Source of the DNA: PVC group bacterium | Lineage (GTDB): Bacteria > Verrucomicrobiota > Kiritimatiellia > SS1-B-03-39 > UBA6053 | Direction of reading: 5' to 3' | Assembly: GCA_003565035.1 (NCBI GenBank) | Contig: PXDP01000170.1 | Location: 1-7,841 of the forward strand | DNA length: 7,841 nucleotides | Shown here: positions 5,911 through 7,841 of the stretch, in pieces | Layout: each line of letters opens with the position of its first letter | Position numbering within the stretch: the stretch's first letter is position 1 | Position numbers and translations under genes: made by a program | Notes under the pieces: model-generated | Database searches by the model: none | Told to the model about the DNA's origin: nothing | The model's input: only the letters and a program-made list of their open reading frames with translations

Positions 5911-7758
5911 GATAGCCAGGCATTGGAATGTTTGGATGTGAGCAAAAGCCAAGCATTTCGGGCGTTGTTGGCTCTCATATGTTCGAGAAAACTTCTTGTG
6001 GTTAGTCGCGTTCGGTTGGTTACCTTAATCCAATGTATGGCCAAGCTCACACATAGTCTGCGGAACATGCCGAGAATGTGCGCCGCCTTTGGACATCGGA
6101 CTCTACTTTTATCTTCCTCAAGCACCTCGTCGAGACGGGTGTGTAAATCGCTTTCGATTTTCCAATAGTCGCGGTTAATCTTCCTGAAGTCATCGGGTGA
6201 GAGTGCATCGGGTGGATGACTGGTGAGCACATGAACGGTTTGAGTACTCGTTGAGCCGTCCTTGTGCTTCACCTGTCGGGTCAGCCGCCCGACTTGCGCG
6301 GCACCGGGAAAACACATAGCCGAGGGCGTGGTCGGTTCACAGACCAGATCCCTTTGTTCCATCCGCCCCCGGTTGCGTTCGGTTTTCTTGGGGGCTCGTT
6401 TTCCGTTTTCAACACTCCGAGGGGGAAAAAGCCTGCTCTGTGAGCAGACTTTCGGAAGTGTGCAGCAGTTCTTTCTGGTTTCCTTTGACCGTGAAACAAT
6501 AGTCGCCTCCTTTCTCAAAGAGGATGGTGCTTGCGGTCTCCGTCTGAGTGTGCAGCGCATCTGCAACCAGGGTTTTACCGGAAAGTTCGATCCTGTCCAC
6601 CAGCTTTCTCCCTGCGGGGATTTCATTGCTTTTGGAGTCAGTGCATTCCGTTCCCATCCAGCGCCCGGATTCGACGCCAAAGGCGCTGACGAGTTCCACG
6701 CCCCCCGAATGACGGAGTTTCTTCCCATCCACCGCGATCACTTGATCCTCAACGGGGCCGAGGATTTTCTCCTGCCAACGAAGCAATACCTCCTCGATTT
6801 GACGTTCATCCGCGATTCTCAACGCGCGGAAAAACGTGGTCTCACCTGGGGCGCGCACTTCCCGGGTGCGGCGGTTTCTGCGGAAACCGAGTTGCCGCAA
6901 CTGGCCTTGGGTCATACTTTTGGCAAACGCGGCCAGGTCCCGTTGTCCACGGTTGACTCCGCAGAGCGTGGCCAACAAAACGATGGTCAGCAGACCCGGC
7001 AATGAATACGCTTGGGATTGTTTTCGTCGGGGATCGTCCATCTCTTCGAACAACTCGCGAATATCACGGATTTCCTCCGGACGCATCCGGCAGCGGGGCG
7101 CGATGCTGTCCTCCACGGGCTGCCATGCCGGAGGGAGGGTTTCCGCGCGCAGGGCCGCCATGGCGCCGGGTTGGAGTTCGCGTATCCAAAGATCTTTGGG
7201 ACGTCCATGGTTGAGGTAATAATCCCCGGCATCTCTTCCATAGCCGGATGTTTTGCCAATCTTCGTCCACGCACTGGCTTTATAGGCGGTTCCCTGGTAC
7301 AGGCAAGGGTCTACAAACGTTTCGGCCAATGCCAGAGGATCTCCCCAACGCTTGGCCCAATCCCCGGAAAGACGGTTGACCATGAGTTTCATGAAGCGGC
7401 TGATCAGGTTGGGGCAATGGCATTCCGGGAGCACCAGCAAACGGCTGTTGTTCACCACGAGTCCAAGACGCCGTCGCCTTTGCTCGTCGGTCCAGCCGAT
7501 CGTTATGTCACGGGCTTTGATGTGTTTGGCTGCCGCCACCCAAGTGGCAAGCGCGAGCCATTCCCCTTGGTATTCGGCGACAAAACGAAGATGCCGACCC
7601 ACCACGGCTGAGGATTTCAGATAATGGTGGGTTTCGATGAGCTCATTGTAACGCGGTATTTCCTCGTCTTCAATCAGGCGGACGATAACACCCGCAAGGA
7701 TTTGACTCTCATCAGGATCAGGATGTCTGCGGTTTTTCTTTTTCATCGCAGGATACAT
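5907..7758 (-). pseudogene. DUF4338 (DruA-like)-ISAs1 DDE transposase, frameshifted
   Basis: The first frame runs from ATG 7758 (or ATG 7746) to TGA at 6409-6411, 449 residues. The second frame continues from the T5C5 run at 6421-6430 to TAG at 5907-5909. Joined, they would give about 615 residues. Residues about 30-215 match DUF4338 (RYNELIETHHYLKSS, LGLVVNNSRLLVLP, LISRFMKLM, YQGTAYKASAWTKIG), the domain of Druantia protein DruA. Residues about 228-449 are the ISAs1-type part: DDPRRKQSQAYSLPGLLTIV, catalytic Asp344 in IAVDGKKLR and Asp400 in LVADALHTQ. The second frame carries the rest: GRMEQRDL, FPGAAQVGRLTRQ, and INRDYWKIESDLH with the presumed third catalytic residue Glu (codon 6155-6153). 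Removing one base from the run restores continuity, so a one-base insertion is the simplest cause. Programmed frameshifting or sequencing error are alternatives. Confidence 0.85.
6421..6430 (-). other. Frameshift site in transposase (T5C5 homopolymer runs)
   Basis: On the minus strand the coding sequence reads GCTTTTTCCCCCTCGG. Frame one (GCT TTT TCC CCC TCG GAG TGT TGA) stops four codons after the run. Frame two (CTT TTT CCC CCT CGG) leads into conserved ISAs1 sequence. Deleting one T or C gives an uninterrupted frame, so the present sequence has one base too many relative to an intact gene. Confidence 0.7.
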
Positions 7759-7784
7759 GCCAAAATATTCTGCATGTGTCCAGC
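7748..7784 (-). repeat. Inverted repeat (hairpin) over the transposase start codon
   Basis: Arms 7748-7760 (GCAGGATACATGC) and 7772-7784 (GCATGTGTCCAGC) are complementary at 11 of 13 positions around an 11-base AT-rich loop. The transposase ATG (7758-7756) lies inside one arm, and the alternative ATG (7746-7744) is one base beyond the hairpin. In RNA this could hide the start site, or in DNA it could be an operator or transposase-binding site near the right end. Confidence 0.55.
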
Positions 7785-7823
7785 ATTTTGGAACTAAATT
7801 CTTACCCTATGTTCTTTGCCGCT

Positions 7824-7841
7824 TTGGAAAAATCAGCCGTA
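7824..7841 (-). repeat. Right terminal inverted repeat of the insertion sequence
   Basis: On the minus strand it reads TACGGCTGATTTTTCCAA, matching the left repeat at 17 of 18 bases. It is flush with the window edge, so its true outer end could lie further out. Confidence 0.82.

Larger units (their letters stand above)
5893..7841 (-). mobile_element. ISAs1-family insertion sequence with DUF4338-transposase fusion
   Basis: The element is bounded by inverted repeats. TACGGCTGATTTTTCTAA at 5893-5910 matches the complement of 7824-7841 at 17 of 18 bases. That gives a length of about 1949 bp, longer than a simple ISAs1 element because the transposase carries an extra N-terminal domain. The single transposase gene fills almost the whole interval and its stop codon (5907-5909) lies inside the left repeat. 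The window ends exactly on the last base of the right repeat, so neither the target-site duplication nor any outward extension of the repeat can be checked. The transposase frame is broken, so this copy is probably not autonomous. Confidence 0.85.

Noticed and set aside
5880..5911. Outward promoter from the left end of the insertion sequence
   Set aside because: TTAGAA and TAGAAT or TATTAG boxes occur on the minus strand but with spacers of 10-13 bases, too short for a working sigma-70 promoter.
6421..6430. Programmed ribosomal frameshift as the default explanation
   Set aside because: The shift needed is +1, ISAs1 elements are not known to me for frameshifting, and no stimulatory structure is obvious. 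Mutation is simpler, so the gene is annotated as a pseudogene with the alternative noted.
6262..7005. Open frame of 247 codons on the plus strand inside the insertion sequence
   Set aside because: It is antisense to the transposase, with no recognisable motif or ribosome site; a shadow frame.
6409..7758. A Druantia defence system
   Set aside because: Only the DUF4338 domain is shared. No helicase-type DruE or other Druantia genes are present, and the domain is part of a transposase.

Overview
The window comes from a diderm (Gram-negative type) bacterium with GC-rich coding sequence. Support for this is the exported small proteins, a membrane histidine kinase with a periplasmic loop, a sigma-54 activator and a recognisable -24/-12 promoter. 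Phylum cannot be fixed from the sequence; Proteobacteria or the PVC group (for example Kiritimatiellota) would both fit, and this is a guess. I see no tRNA, rRNA or CRISPR.

Left part (1-3398), an envelope-sensing regulatory module. A small exported DUF4168-type protein (minus strand, cut by the window edge) is divergent from a two-gene operon on the plus strand. That operon encodes a membrane histidine kinase and an NtrC-class sigma-54 response regulator, joined by an ATGA overlap. The roughly 200-base AT-rich spacer holds a near-consensus sigma-54 promoter (bases 409-425, minus strand) pointing at the DUF4168 gene. The kinase has its own possible sigma-70 promoter right against its start codon. 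The layout copies the E. coli zraP/zraSR arrangement, with a DUF4168 protein where ZraP would be. My reading is that the kinase senses an envelope signal, the regulator activates sigma-54 RNA polymerase, and the exported protein is the output.

Middle part (3445-5774), a minus-strand run of four genes convergent with the regulator. In transcription order they encode an exported META-domain (HslJ-like) protein, two half-size YeeE/YedE-type sulfur-transport membrane proteins of 136 residues each overlapping by GTGA, and an AEC-family permease. Close spacing suggests one transcript.

Right part (5893-7841), an insertion sequence of about 1.95 kb with 18-bp terminal inverted repeats; the right repeat ends on the last base of the window. 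It encodes one transposase that joins an N-terminal DUF4338 (DruA-like) domain to an ISAs1-family DDE transposase. The reading frame is broken by an apparent one-base insertion at a T5C5 run, separating the last catalytic residue from the first two. The element sits about 118 bases upstream of the META gene start and so may have altered that operon's promoter.
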